Assembly: GCF_030272615.1 (NCBI RefSeq)
Contig: NC_081407.1
Coordinates: 443,046,213 to 443,110,212, forward strand
Source: Cryptomeria japonica
Lineage: Eukaryota > Streptophyta > Pinopsida > Cupressales > Cupressaceae
Length of the DNA: 64,000 nucleotides
Direction: 5' to 3'
Both the position numbers and the translations under genes were made by a program. Shown here piece by piece: positions 34,826-45,773 of this stretch. The notes under the pieces are model-generated. The model had not been told where the DNA came from, searched no databases, and saw only the letters and a program-made list of their open reading frames with translations. How positions within the stretch are numbered: position 1 is the stretch's first letter; every line of letters begins with the position of its first letter.

Positions 34826-35484
34826 TAGGAGGTTTACTGTATTTGACACAAACCAGACCTGATATCATGAATGCAGTATGTATTGTTTCTAGATTTCAAA
34901 GTAATCCTAGGGAAAATCATGAATCAGCAGTGAAAAGGATTTTCCGGTACTTACAAGGCATAACAAATCTTGGATTATGGTATCCTAGAGATGGAAATTT
35001 TGACCTATGTGCATACAAAGATGCAAATTGGGCAGGAGATGTGGATGATAGAAAGAGCACCATTGGAGGAGCATTCTTTCTTGGAAAGAGATTAGTTTCT
35101 TGGTTGAGTAAGAAACAGAGTTGTACATCTTTATCAACAGCAGAATCAGAATATGTTGCAGCAGCAACTAACTGTACACAGGTACTATGGCTTAAGCAAA
35201 TGTTGAAAGACATAAAGGTAAAGTGCAAGGAACCTATTACTATTTATTGTGATAACACTGGAGCAATTGATATATCTAAGAATCCAGTATTACATTCTAA
35301 AACAAAACATGTTTCTATCAAACTGAATTTTCTAAGGGAAAAAGTTGAAGAAAAGGAGATAAAACTGGTTTATGTGAACACTAAAGAACAGCTTGCAGAT
35401 ATTTTCACAAAACCTTTGCCTAAGGAGACTTTTGAATATCTCAGAGATCAGCTTGGAGTCATACCACCACCGGTAGAGACTTAG
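34822..35484 (+). CDS. Element E RNase H, 220 codons, open
   Basis: The frame opens at MIGGLLYLTQTRPDIMNAVC and covers the end of reverse transcriptase and the whole RNase H: LCAYKDANWAGDVDDRKST, TSLSTAESEYVAAATNCTQV, ITIYCDNTGAIDISKNPV, and the C-terminal ADIFTKPLPKETFEYLRDQL. It ends at a normal stop (tag at 35482). It removes the RNA strand during cDNA synthesis. It would be made as the last part of Pol. Confidence 0.92.
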   Translation: MIGGLLYLTQTRPDIMNAVCIVSRFQSNPRENHESAVKRIFRYLQGITNLGLWYPRDGNFDLCAYKDANWAGDVDDRKSTIGGAFFLGKRLVSWLSKKQSCTSLSTAESEYVAAATNCTQVLWLKQMLKDIKVKCKEPITIYCDNTGAIDISKNPVLHSKTKHVSIKLNFLREKVEEKEIKLVYVNTKEQLADIFTKPLPKETFEYLRDQLGVIPPPVET

Positions 35485-35827
35485 ATAGTTGATGATTGTC
35501 ATCAACCGGCAGAATTAAAAAGACAAATCTTTTACTCCGGTATTTGATGAGGAAGCTACTTCTCAGGGGGAGTAGTTGGTATTTTGTATGAAATTGAATT
35601 TTTTAGCTTTGGCATTTGATGTCAAAGGGGGAGAGATATCTATGGAAAAACACATTATCTTTTTGGGGAGAGATTTTGAAAAACACAATTGAGGAAACTC
35701 ATGTTGCTCCCAGGGGGAGAGATTGTTGTTTAAGGGAGATTGTTTGGTTTTTGGTATTTAGCATTTCTGTTTTGGCACTTTGATGGTTTTTCCATCTTGT
35801 GTTGCCATCAATGCCAAAGGGGGAGAT
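35485..35827 (+). other. Element E 3' untranslated region and polypurine tracts
   Basis: Purine runs occur at about 35566 (agggggag), 35625 (caaagggggagagat), 35660 (ttggggagagat), 35712 (agggggagagat) and at the LTR boundary 35816-35827 (aaagggggagat). The last abuts tgttgg and is the functional primer candidate. The preceding gttgccatcaatgccaa (35801-35817) pairs imperfectly with ttgtcattgatgtcaac (35849-35865) inside the LTR. Confidence 0.85.
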
Positions 35828-36892
35828 TGTTGGTATTTTGGTATATTTTTGTCATTGATGTCAACACCTACTGAAAACAAGCACTTTGGATCCAGCAACA
35901 TTCACCGACAAGCAAGTAAATTGTGCAACAGTTACTGGTATATGGTCCACTGGCAGGATATAATGTTCACCGTCACCTGGAATGATATGGAAGACACTTG
36001 GTAATGTCGAAGACATCATGTGGACACTTTGTTTTGAAGAATTAATCATTGGTATATTCATATTTGCATATTTGCTTTTACCGGCAAATAGGTCTAGGTT
36101 ATCTAGGGTTACACCAGCAGGTTTATCTTTTCCAGATCAGCATGGCACGCCATGGAGATGATTTATTATTGTTGTAAATGCATTAAGCCGACATGTTTAA
36201 TCGGTTATTGCATCGGATATTTTATTGTATGTAAAATGTTTTTATTGTAATATCTTGTAGAGTCGACCTACTAAAATTGGTCTTAGGGTATGGTATAAAT
36301 GTAAGATCTTATTTGTAAGATCAAGTGTGGAATGTGAAAAAGAATTGTGTGAAGGTATATGTGAGATCAAGTAGAGGAATACACGAAGAAATCATTTGAA
36401 GGTGAAGTTAGGTTTTTGTAGAAGCATATCAGCATTACACCAGTACTGAATCCAGCATATGAAGATGCTATTTTGTGTAGTACATTCTTATTGGGTGTAA
36501 CCATCCAACTGTAGTCAGTGTGACTCCCATTTTGTGATTGAGCAATGAGCTCTAGGCTGTTGGCCTTTCTACATGTGCAGACCCCATTTATGTACACTTA
36601 CTATCTGCAATAGTATCATCTGATTGTGGGTAAGGTTTCCCACCGTGGTTTTTCCCCTTACAAGGTTTCCACGTACAAATATTGGTGTTATGTGTTGTGG
36701 ATGACTTTATGTTTATGTTTCATGCATTAATCCTTACCGGTATAGCAATTTACTGTTAACACTGTCTACCGGCATACTTAACTGGTTTACCGGTATTAAG
36801 CATTAAGTTGGTTAATTGGTTTTTGGTTTGAATTTATTAGACAACTGATTCAACACCCCCCCCCCCCTCTCAGTTGTCTCTGGGACCTAACA
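35828..36892 (+). repeat. Element E 3' LTR
   Basis: 1065 bases, partner of 30218-31277. Many of the differences between the two copies are C to T or G to A, for example actagc against accggc. Confidence 0.95.
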
Positions 36893-36897
36893 AAGTG

Positions 36898-39800
36898 TCG
36901 CTCGAGTTTTAAAACCCGAACTAAAACTTGCATCACATAGATGTAAGGATGTAGTGTGGGGAAAATTATTTGTCCTATAGCTTACTATTTCGGTTAGAAT
37001 GCTCCAATTATCACCTATTTTTTCCCAATTATCAACAATCAATTCAATTCACACTAGGAAGGAGAAATCCCCTATCAAAGGAGGTTAAAATATAATCAGA
37101 ATCTCAGTCTTTTGAGGCCAGATCTATGAGATTCCCTTTCCTCCCTAATGTAATGGCAAATTAGGTCATTTAGTGGTTTTATTATCTAAAATTAACCCTA
37201 ACCCTAATTTTACAACCATTACATGTGTATGTATATATTAACTCCAATAAATTATTATCTATAAAATTATGTAATTTCCCCTTATAGGTTTTCTTTAAAT
37301 GAAACCCTACATTCACAATTACATTAAATTAGGGTAAAAGAAATGACTTACAAATAATTATTTCCTCATTATTCTCTTAAATATAAATCTAATGATATTG
37401 TTAGAGTTACTAAACATATCTATGATGTTACTATCTATTATCAAGTATAGTGTAAGCATGGAGGTAAGGGCATGATAGGTTTGACCAAGCTAACCCATAC
37501 TAAACCCAAGAGTCGGACTTTGACATCCACCCAAGGTATACTACTTAGTGGGTACTTGTCTTGCTTCCCTATACATGCCTCATCCCTTATACTTAATAAC
37601 TCATCATGGTAGGAATAAGGCAAAGATTGTAGCAAGGTCCTCAATTTGTTCAATCTAAGCCCAAGAGCATGACTTTGACCCTTTTGGCCTCAGTGGTAGG
37701 ACTTTGACATCCACCCAAGGTATACTACTTAGATGGAAACCTTGTACCCTTTTACTTACCTCTCCCCCTTCCATTCATGAAGAGATTCAACATTTTCATA
37801 TAATGTAAAGTGTATTAAAGATGTTTCCCTATCTAATATTGACATATATATTGTGATTAATATTGGTGTTTAGATTCTTGTTCATCCAATTAATGTGATA
37901 TTAATAATGCAAAGATATATTACTTTACAATTATTATTTTTAATAGATTATGGCTAGACTCTATTTATAATCTTATAGCCTTAATTAGATCTTTATTGCT
38001 TTCAGAATAATAGGAGAATTATGATCAGACCTAGACACTTTATTACTGAGCCCATATTCTTTGATAGGTTAAGGTTGATTCAGTATTTTTGTGTGGAAAG
38101 AGGTGCTACAAAATTATTATTTACTTAACAAGGTATTCCCCTTATACCTATGGCCTTTTTGTTTGCTAGCTAATTGCAGACATATTCCTTCAATGTGTAA
38201 GTTGAATGCCTTCCAATATCTAATAGCACCATGCCTTCTTCTTTTGATATCATCTCCCCCTTCTATTGTGGTAGAACCACAACCCCTTAATCATTATCGT
38301 GTCTCTTACTTAGATCGCACCTCGATAGATTATTTGACTAGTGCATTTTCGATGAGTGATAATGTTGCCTTGTTAAATATTACAAATAATTAATTAATTA
38401 ACAATTGCTATAGCTAGTCAATTAATGATTGTATTGCTAGTTAATATTAGATAAATTATAATTTGCAATGATTATGTTCTATTTGTAAGATAAATTAGAT
38501 AATATTTACTTGACAATGGTTATGTTCTATTTGTAAGATAAATTAAGAAAGATAAATTTTTAGAAACTTCAGTATCATTATAGTACTAAAAATTTAATGC
38601 ATATGATCAAATGGATGGGACATGATACATTATTTTTTTAAATTATAGACGCATGCACACACACACAAAGATCAATGAGCCATAATGTTTTTGTTGCTCT
38701 CAAGTTTAAAGAGAAGGAACTAAGAAGTGGTGACCATTGATCTAGTTGTCTCAACAAATCTATCTTTATATATATGCATATATATTAACTCCAAAAATTG
38801 TTATTTATAACACATTTTTTAAAAATTACACACACGTGAAAGAAAAATAAAATTAACGCATTTTTTCTCTCGCACACACCACTTCATATTTAAACATATT
38901 TACAATTTTCAAAATAAACTTTAAAGTAATAATCAATGCAAGTTTGGTATGTGAGTTTCATTACCTTTCTAAAACCCACCCAAATACATTCCTCATTAGT
39001 ATACATTTGATCATATCATAGTAATGGTAACACATAAAAATGACTAATCCTTTACTTTTATAAAATTGAAATACGATGAAAAATACTTCAAATATACCTT
39101 CCCATTGAACTCGGAGCAACTTAAAAACTTATTAAATTGAAAAAAAGAAGTGAATATACAAATGATGGCATTTACAACATAACAAAATACTTTATATAAG
39201 CTCAAAGACATTAACGAGTATATCATAACAAGAACTCTATATAAGCTCAAAGACAATAATACCATCCAAGCTATAAAAAAAAAAGCTTCAAAATGAACAA
39301 GCTTAATAGCTAACAAGAGGAAGTTACTTACCAACCATATGACACACACAAAGCTATATCAATCCTTGAGCTAGGATAATACACAAGGAATCAAGTTTTC
39401 AAATAACACACTTGTAACCAATCAGCCAACACACAAAAATACCACAAAGAGGGTGATTTTCACACATGAATCAACTCTTTGATTCTTTACAATAAGGGAA
39501 TCAAGATGGATCTTCATCCTTTAAGAGTTTTTTATATTTGGATTCCCAAACCTATTTAGAACAATAGTTATTTGGGCCTTTGACCTAGCAACATTTCCAT
39601 AAATATTTTCACATATTATCACAATAAATAAATCTTCTATAACAATTTCTCATCAAAATCAAGCTACCTAACACATCTACTTATCACTTATCACTTTATG
39701 AGATAATATCAATAAATTATTTCTCTAGCTAGAACAAAATACATATTAAGGAATGTGCATCTAAGGATCTGCATGTCTCTCTTAATCTCTAATACATAAC

Positions 39801-40540
39801 TTGTCCTTAAAGTAGAGTGAGGGACAAAGCTAAAGGAGAACACATTGATACAACACACACAAAACAAAAAGAACAAAGAATTGTTCTTAACACTCTCCTT
39901 CACCATAGAAAAACACTTAGAATATAAAACATAGAATTGTTCTTAACACTCTCCTTCACCATAGAAAAACACTTAGACTATAAAACATGTATAACACTAT
40001 GATTTTGGTAGACTTTCAATACACCCAAACAAAGTTCATTTAAGCACAACAATAAGATATTTAACAAATTCGTACATAAAAAATAAAAGGAAAATAACGA
40101 AAAGGTGCAAAAACATTTCCTCCTTACATAGGTATATCCCTCCACACTCAAAAATGAAATGAAAAGATTTAAACCTACAAAATTCAAAGGAGATGGTTTT
40201 GAAAGGAATATCATGTCACTCCCGTCTACCCAATAGGATGGAGCCACATGATACCTCACTCACCGATGCAATCAATCACTTACTGAAATTAAATGAAACC
40301 CATACTTCTCATGTAAATCTAAATGGACACTCCATGTTCGAGCATGATGAAATGGATTAAACTCCACTTTTCCTTCTCATTAATATGTAAGAGTTGACTT
40401 GGAAACCTTGCTCAAGTCATCCATATTCTAATTAAATGAAAACTCTTCTCTCAAGAGTCCCAAATATACCAAAAAACTCTTTAGAGACTCAAATGGACAC
40501 GTCTATTCTAGCTCCAAAAGGGACCTATCGTACCAATGAC
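36898..40540. other. AT-rich intergenic DNA with decayed repeats
   Basis: No gene is supported. Small internal duplications are visible: gactttgacatccacccaag at 37517 and 37691, a near repeat of ttatgttctatttgtaagat around 38476 and 38520, and a direct duplication of gaattgttcttaacactctc at 39880 and 39930. From 38870 onward it resembles 59840-61400. A 100-codon frame at 38091-38393 has no recognisable features. Confidence 0.5.
38870..40540. repeat. Dispersed repeat, copy 1
   Basis: It shares an ordered series of matches with 59840-61400 in the same orientation: aaacatatttacaatttt, cattacctttctaaaa, acatttgatcat, ctaatcctttacttttataa, acccaataggat followed by cacatgatac, and attaatatgtaagag. 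It is too decayed to classify; no LTR ends or coding region were seen. Confidence 0.65.
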
Positions 40541-40739
40541 ATGCATACCATGCCAATTTTCCGCAGCGGTTGGACCCATGGTATGTGACATGGAGTTGTT
40601 TTGGACGACTCGCCGGTTTCAATCGTTGAGCCCCACACAAAATTATGTGGACATGTCAGAGGAAGTCTGCGGCTTGCTTAGTGGTTAGCGGCGATATTTT
40701 GTGCATAACACGCACATTAAAAGCCAGAAAAAAAACAAC

Positions 40740-40890
40740 CGTCGGCGACTGAAGAAACCGCGTTCGGACGACATACCAACGGGAAAAAGAGGGTGTGGGC
40801 TTAAAAAAAAGCCATAAAATTAAAAAAAACTGCCGACGATTTAAGAAACCGCGTTTGGACGGCATATCGGTGGGAAAAAGAGGGTGCCGC
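40740..40890. repeat. 91-base tandem duplication
   Basis: The words aagaaaccgcgttcggacga and gggaaaaagagggtg recur 91 bases later in slightly changed form (aagaaaccgcgtttggacgg). It precedes the 84-base array and shares its CpG-rich composition. Confidence 0.8.
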
Positions 40891-40908
40891 TTTCAAAAAT
40901 GAAATAGT

Positions 40909-41700
40909 CATTTCACGGGGCAAAAGGAAATGGCGGCCACGTAGTCTGCAAATCAGTGAAAGTGACTAACACGCCATGTTAGTTGAATTCATCATTTTGC
41001 GAGGCAAAAGGAAATGGCAGCCATGCAGTCCGTGAATCAGTGAAAGCGACTAACTTGCCATGTTAGTCGAATTCATCGTTTCATGGTCCAAAAGGAAATG
41101 GCCGCCACGCAGTCCACGAATTAGCAAAAGCGACTAACACGCCTTGTTAGTCAACTTCACCATTTCGTGGGCCAAAAGGAAATGGCAGCCACACAGTCCG
41201 CAAATCAATGAATTAGACTAACATGGTGTGTTAGTCACTTTCGCCATTTCGTGAGGCCTAAGAAAAAGGCGGCCACGCAGCCTGCGAATCAGCGAAGCCG
41301 CATAACACGCCATGTTAGTCGCTTTCGCTATTTCACGAGGCCATAGAAAAAGGTGACCACACAGCCTGTGAATTAGTGAAGCAGCATAAGAAAATGTCGA
41401 CCACGCAGTCCACGAAACAGTGAAGGCGCATAATACGCCATGTTAGTCTAATTCATCATTTCACGAGACGAAACAAAATCTCAACCAGGCTGTCCACGAA
41501 TCAGCGAAGGCGCATAATATGTCATGTTAGTCTAATTCGCCATTTCAGGAGGCGAAAGAAAAAGGCGGACACATAGTCTGCAAATCAGCGAAGGCGCATA
41601 ACATGCTATGTTAGATGCTTTCACAGTTTCATGAGGCCAAAGAAAATGCTGGCCACGCAAGTGGCGAATCAGCGAAGGCGCATAACACGCCATGCTAGAG
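40909..41700. repeat. 84-base tandem array, about nine units
   Basis: Each unit starts like catttcacgaggcaaaagga, continues with a gccacgcagtccgcgaatca core and ends in cgccatgttagtcgaattc. Eight to nine diverged units follow one another, one of them rearranged near 41385. The array is rich in CpG, unlike the AT-rich surroundings. It has no open frame of interest. Confidence 0.85.
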
Positions 41701-41717
41701 CCAACACAGACCTTTCG

Positions 41718-41820
41718 TAAGTGATCGACAACGCAACTTAAAAATTTCATAAGTGATCGACAATGCAACTTAAAAATTTCATAAGTGATCGACAACGCAA
41801 CTTAAAAAATTTCATAAGTG
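41718..41820. repeat. 32-base tandem repeat, three units
   Basis: The unit taagtgatcgacaacgcaac then ttaaaaatttca is repeated at 41718, 41750 and 41782, with the start of a fourth at 41815. Spacing is 32, 32 and 33 bases. Confidence 0.9.
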
Positions 41821-42080
41821 ATAACCCTATTTTCAGCTCCAAATTCTCATTCGAGGATGGAAATTCGCGAGTCAGGGTCAGCGGCAGAATTTGGGGACAA
41901 AATTCGGTGGAAACTTGCAAGTATATAGTCTCTCCCTTAACCTGATATTTGTAGACACCATTTACAAATTATATTAAGATCATGGTGTGCTTTTCTTGAT
42001 TGGCGAGGCTTCGTGAAAAGTGTTTTATTTGCTGAGTAGGACCCAATACTTGAAAAGACAATTATAGCCAACCAAACTAA

Positions 42081-42127
42081 ATACCATCATGCTACCATCA
42101 ACCCTATCTACCCTAAACAATGTTCCA

Positions 42128-42135
<8 letters not shown>
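42081..42135. repeat. Boundary segment shared with 47383-47430
   Basis: The text ctaccctaaacaatgttcca followed by tcaatctt occurs here directly before the CT-rich tract and again at 47403-47430 directly before element D. Confidence 0.8.
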
Positions 42136-42190
<55 letters not shown>

Positions 42191-42326
42191 TCTCCCATTC
42201 TTTTTCTCTAAAGTCTCTCTCCCTCTCTGCCTCTATCTCTCTATCTCACTCTCCTCCTCTGTCATCTCTCTATCTCACTCTCCTCCTCTGTCATCTCTCT
42301 CTCTCTAAAGTCTCTCCCTCTCATCT

Positions 42327-42359
<33 letters not shown>

Positions 42360-42560
42360 AAAGTCTCTCCCTCTCATCTTCTCTCTATCTCACTCTCCCC
42401 TTCTCTCAGATGTATCTCTCTTATTCTCTCCCTCTCTCTCCTCCCCCTCCCTCTCTCCCTTTCTCATTATCTCTCTTTCTCACTCTCTCCCTCTCTCCCT
42501 CTCTTCGCACCTCTCTCTCTCTATTCTCTTGTACTCTCCTTCCATCCCTCCTCCCTCTCA
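42136..42560. repeat. CT-rich microsatellite block
   Basis: A run of about 25 ct units is followed by degenerate ctctccctct blocks with short repeats such as aaagtctctccctctca. Apparent open frames here are only Ser/Leu/Pro repeats. Confidence 0.95.
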
Positions 42561-42561
42561 C

Positions 42562-43960
42562 TTAGGACACCATACGACCCTTTAGGACACCATACAACCC
42601 CTAACAACACCATATGGTGTCCTAAGGGGTCATAGGACAACATAAGACACATATTGACACTATATGGTGTCCTAAGGGGTCATAGGACACCATATGACCC
42701 TTAGGACACAATATGACCCCTAACGACATCTAAGGGGTCATAGGACACTATATGATCCCTTAGTACACCATAAGACCTATAATGACACCAAATAGTGTCC
42801 TAAGGGGTCATAGAACACCATATGACCCTTTAGGACACCATATGGTGTCTTGAGGGGTCATGGTGTCTTGAGGGGTCATATGATATGGTGTCGTTATGGG
42901 TTGTATGGTGTCTTAAGGGGTCATATGGTGTCGTTATGGGTCGTATGGTGTCCTAAGGGGTCATAGAACACCATATGACCCCTTAGGACACTATACGACC
43001 CATAACGACACCATATGGAGTCCAAAGGGGTCATATGGTGTCCTAAAGGATCATAGAACACCATATGACCCCTTAGGACACCATATGACCCATAACGACA
43101 CCTAAGGGGTCATATAGAGTCCTAAGGGGACATAAGACACCATCTGACCCCTTAGTACACCATACGACCCATAACAACACGAAATGGTGTGCTAAGGGAT
43201 CATAGAACACCATATGACCTCTTAGGACACTTTACAACTCATAACGACACCATATGGAGTCCTAAGGGGTCATATGGTGTGCTAAGGGGTCATAGGAGAT
43301 CATATGACCCTAATGATACATAAGGGGTCATATGGTGTCTGAAGGGCTCACATGACACCATATGAACCCTTAAGACACCATACGAACCATAACAACACCA
43401 TATGGTTTCCTTGCGGGTCATATGGTCTCCTAAGAGGTCATAGAACACCATATGACCCTTTAGGACACCATATAATGACACCAAATGGTGTACTAATGGG
43501 TTCTATGGTTTCCTAAGGGGTCATAGAACACCATATGACCTCTTAGGACACCATATGACCCATAAAGACACCATATGGAGTCCTAAGGGGTCATATGATG
43601 TCCTAAGGGTTCATATGACACCTTATGACCTTTGAGGACACCATACGACCCCTAACGACACCACATGGTGTCCTAAGGGGTCATAGGACCCCATATGACC
43701 CCTTAGGACACCATATGACACATAACAACACGATTTGGTGTCCTAAGGGGTCATAAGACACCATCTGTCCCCTTAGGACACAATATGACCCCTAACAACA
43801 AAAAAGGGCTATATGGTGTACTAAGAGATCATAGAACACCATATGACCCCTTAGGACACAATACGACCAATAACGACACCATATGGTGTCCTTAGGAGTC
43901 ATATGGTGTCCCGAGGGGTCGTAGAACACCATATGACCCCTTAGGATACCATATGGTCTC
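42562..43960. repeat. Palindromic minisatellite of the caccatatgacccctta type
   Basis: About 1.4 kb consists of irregularly alternating copies of ggacaccatatgacccctta and its reverse complement taaggggtcatatggtgtcc, with a related word acgacccataacgacacc. Individual junctions are perfect palindromes centred on catatg. The pattern would fold into many hairpins. A short outlier lies at 44566-44645. No coding potential. Confidence 0.92.
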
Positions 43961-44324
43961 TATCTCTTTCCCTCTAACTCTTTTTTACCTCTCTCCCTCG
44001 CAACCCCCTTCTCCCTCTCACCCTCTATCTCTATCTCTCTCACTCCCCCTCCCTGAGGTGTCTCTCTCTCATTATCTCCCTCACTCTCTCTCTCTATCTC
44101 TCTCTCCATCTCTCCCTACCCCTCCCTTTCCCTTTCTCTATCTCTCTCTCCCTCTCTCTTAGGTGTCTCTCTCCCATTCTTTCCATTCTCTCCATTCTTT
44201 CCCTCTCTTCCTCCCTCCTCATCCGTCTCTCTCTCCCCACTCTCCCTCTATTTCCTCTCTCACTCTCTCTCACTCTCACTCCTCTCTCCCTCTCTCCCTC
44301 TCTCTTAAGTGTATCTCTCCCATT

Positions 44325-44384
<60 letters not shown>

Positions 44385-44419
44385 GTGTCTCTCCCTACCC
44401 TTCTCTCTTTGTTTTCTCA

Positions 44420-44497
<78 letters not shown>

Positions 44498-44565
44498 CCT
44501 TTTTTTTCCCTCTTTCCCTCTCTCCCTCCCCCATCCTGTATCTTCCCTCTCCCTCTCTCCCTCTC
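43961..44565. repeat. CT-rich microsatellite block
   Basis: Degenerate ctctccctct stretches with two long pure (CT)n runs at about 44328-44382 and 44421-44493. No gene. Confidence 0.95.
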
Positions 44566-44645
44566 CTAAGGGGTTATATGGTTTACTAAGGGATCATAGA
44601 ACACCATATGACCCTTTAGGACACCATACGACCCCTAACGACCAT
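44566..44645. repeat. Outlying copy of the palindromic minisatellite
   Basis: It contains aacaccatatgacccttta and ggacaccatacgacccctaa, the same units as at 42562-43960, cut off from the main array by the CT-rich block. Confidence 0.9.
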
Positions 44646-45470
44646 ATTTCTATTATAACTTTTCTAGTACATAATTCATTAAAGTGCTTGATTGAACATA
44701 TTTTAAGTATCAGTATTAATTTTGATTGAATTCATCAAGTTCTTATTCTTCTATGTGGACTTTCTCTAGCTAGTATTTTCCTTACCAAAATTAATAGGAT
44801 AACAATGTTATTCTATTCACTTTTCAAGCTCACCATATACTACTCAAAACAAACATCTAAACCTAATTGGAAATATAATATACCATCCTAATAATGTGGG
44901 ATTATGTTATTCATTTTCCTTAGTAATAATTTACAAAGCTATCTAGAAACATGGCATTCCTTGCATAAACACCCCATATTTCCAAAAAGAATGATGAATC
45001 CCAAGTTATTTCTACTCAAATTTATTGTCAAATGTTATCTTATATTTAAATGTTCTAGTTTTCCTTGGTTCTTGATGAGTCAATTAGATTGTGAGATCTA
45101 AATTTTATAATTATTTTGATATAAGGCATTAGTTTTGTGGTAACAAAGTTTGACTTGGGTCCTCATTATCCTCCTCTTGTTTGTGTTTTCTTTCTTAGCT
45201 AATCCCTAAGTTACTATCGTTAGAATTCTTGATTTGAGTGTTTAATTAGACTTTTTTATGTTATGTTACTATCATTCTATATTGTTGTAAATTGTAATCC
45301 TTTACAAGATTCACACTCTATTTGGGTCCCTACTTTAGTATGCCTTCTCTTGGATCATTTTAAGCATATTTGGGACATATCCTTGTTACAAGTGTGGTTT
45401 CCATTATAAGGTACAATATTGATGGTACATAGTTTAGGGAACATAGGGTTGAGGGTAGTGATCGTATTGA

Positions 45471-45474
<4 letters not shown>
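44646..45474. other. AT-rich DNA without recognised content
   Basis: I see no coding region, RNA gene or clear repeat in this stretch. Confidence 0.5.
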
Positions 45475-45518
<44 letters not shown>

Positions 45519-45760
45519 CTTTAACTTCTCCATCATTTCCTTCTCTTTCTCCCTCACCTATCTACCTCTCTAGGTATCTCACTCCATGTATACCTCTCCC
45601 TCTCCCCCTCCCTATCCCTCTCTTTCTCTTTGCTCTCTCTCCCTCCTCTTCTCTCTCATTCTCCTAATTCATCAACTCTCCTCTTCTATCCCCCTTTATC
45701 TATCTCACCCCTCTCTTCCCATCTAGCTATCTAACCTCTCTCTCGCCCTCTACGTATCTT
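45475..45760. repeat. CT-rich microsatellite block
   Basis: A (CT)n run of about 20 units followed by ctccctct variants and a few tatctacctctc words. It lies directly left of the solo LTR. Confidence 0.93.
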
Positions 45761-45773
45761 TGCAAGGGGAAAC

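Larger units (their letters stand above)
30218..36892 (+). mobile_element. Element E: nearly complete Ty1/Copia retrotransposon
   Basis: LTRs lie at 30218-31277 and 35828-36892, with a perfect target duplication aagtg at 30213-30217 and 36893-36897. The first 390 bases of the two LTRs differ at about 15 positions by my count, mostly transitions, so it is the youngest-looking Copia here. It has a primer site, Gag, protease, integrase, reverse transcriptase, RNase H and a polypurine tract. Coding is broken at about 31973, 34110, 34331 and 34808-34825, so it is non-functional as it stands. Confidence 0.94.

Noticed and set aside
37190-37206. Telomere-like ccctaaccctaa
   Set aside because: Only two repeats of the heptamer in AT-rich DNA; too short to be an interstitial telomere.
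38091-38393. 100-codon frame MWKEVLQNYYLLNKVF
   Set aside because: No recognisable motif, no context of a gene and surrounded by decayed AT-rich DNA; likely a chance frame.
42562-43960. CRISPR-like array
   Set aside because: Repeats are contiguous and inverted, with no unique spacers of constant length; the DNA is plant nuclear.
42120-44729. Open frames of Ser/Leu/Pro or Arg/Glu repeats
   Set aside because: They are translations of CT microsatellites and have no codon structure of a gene.
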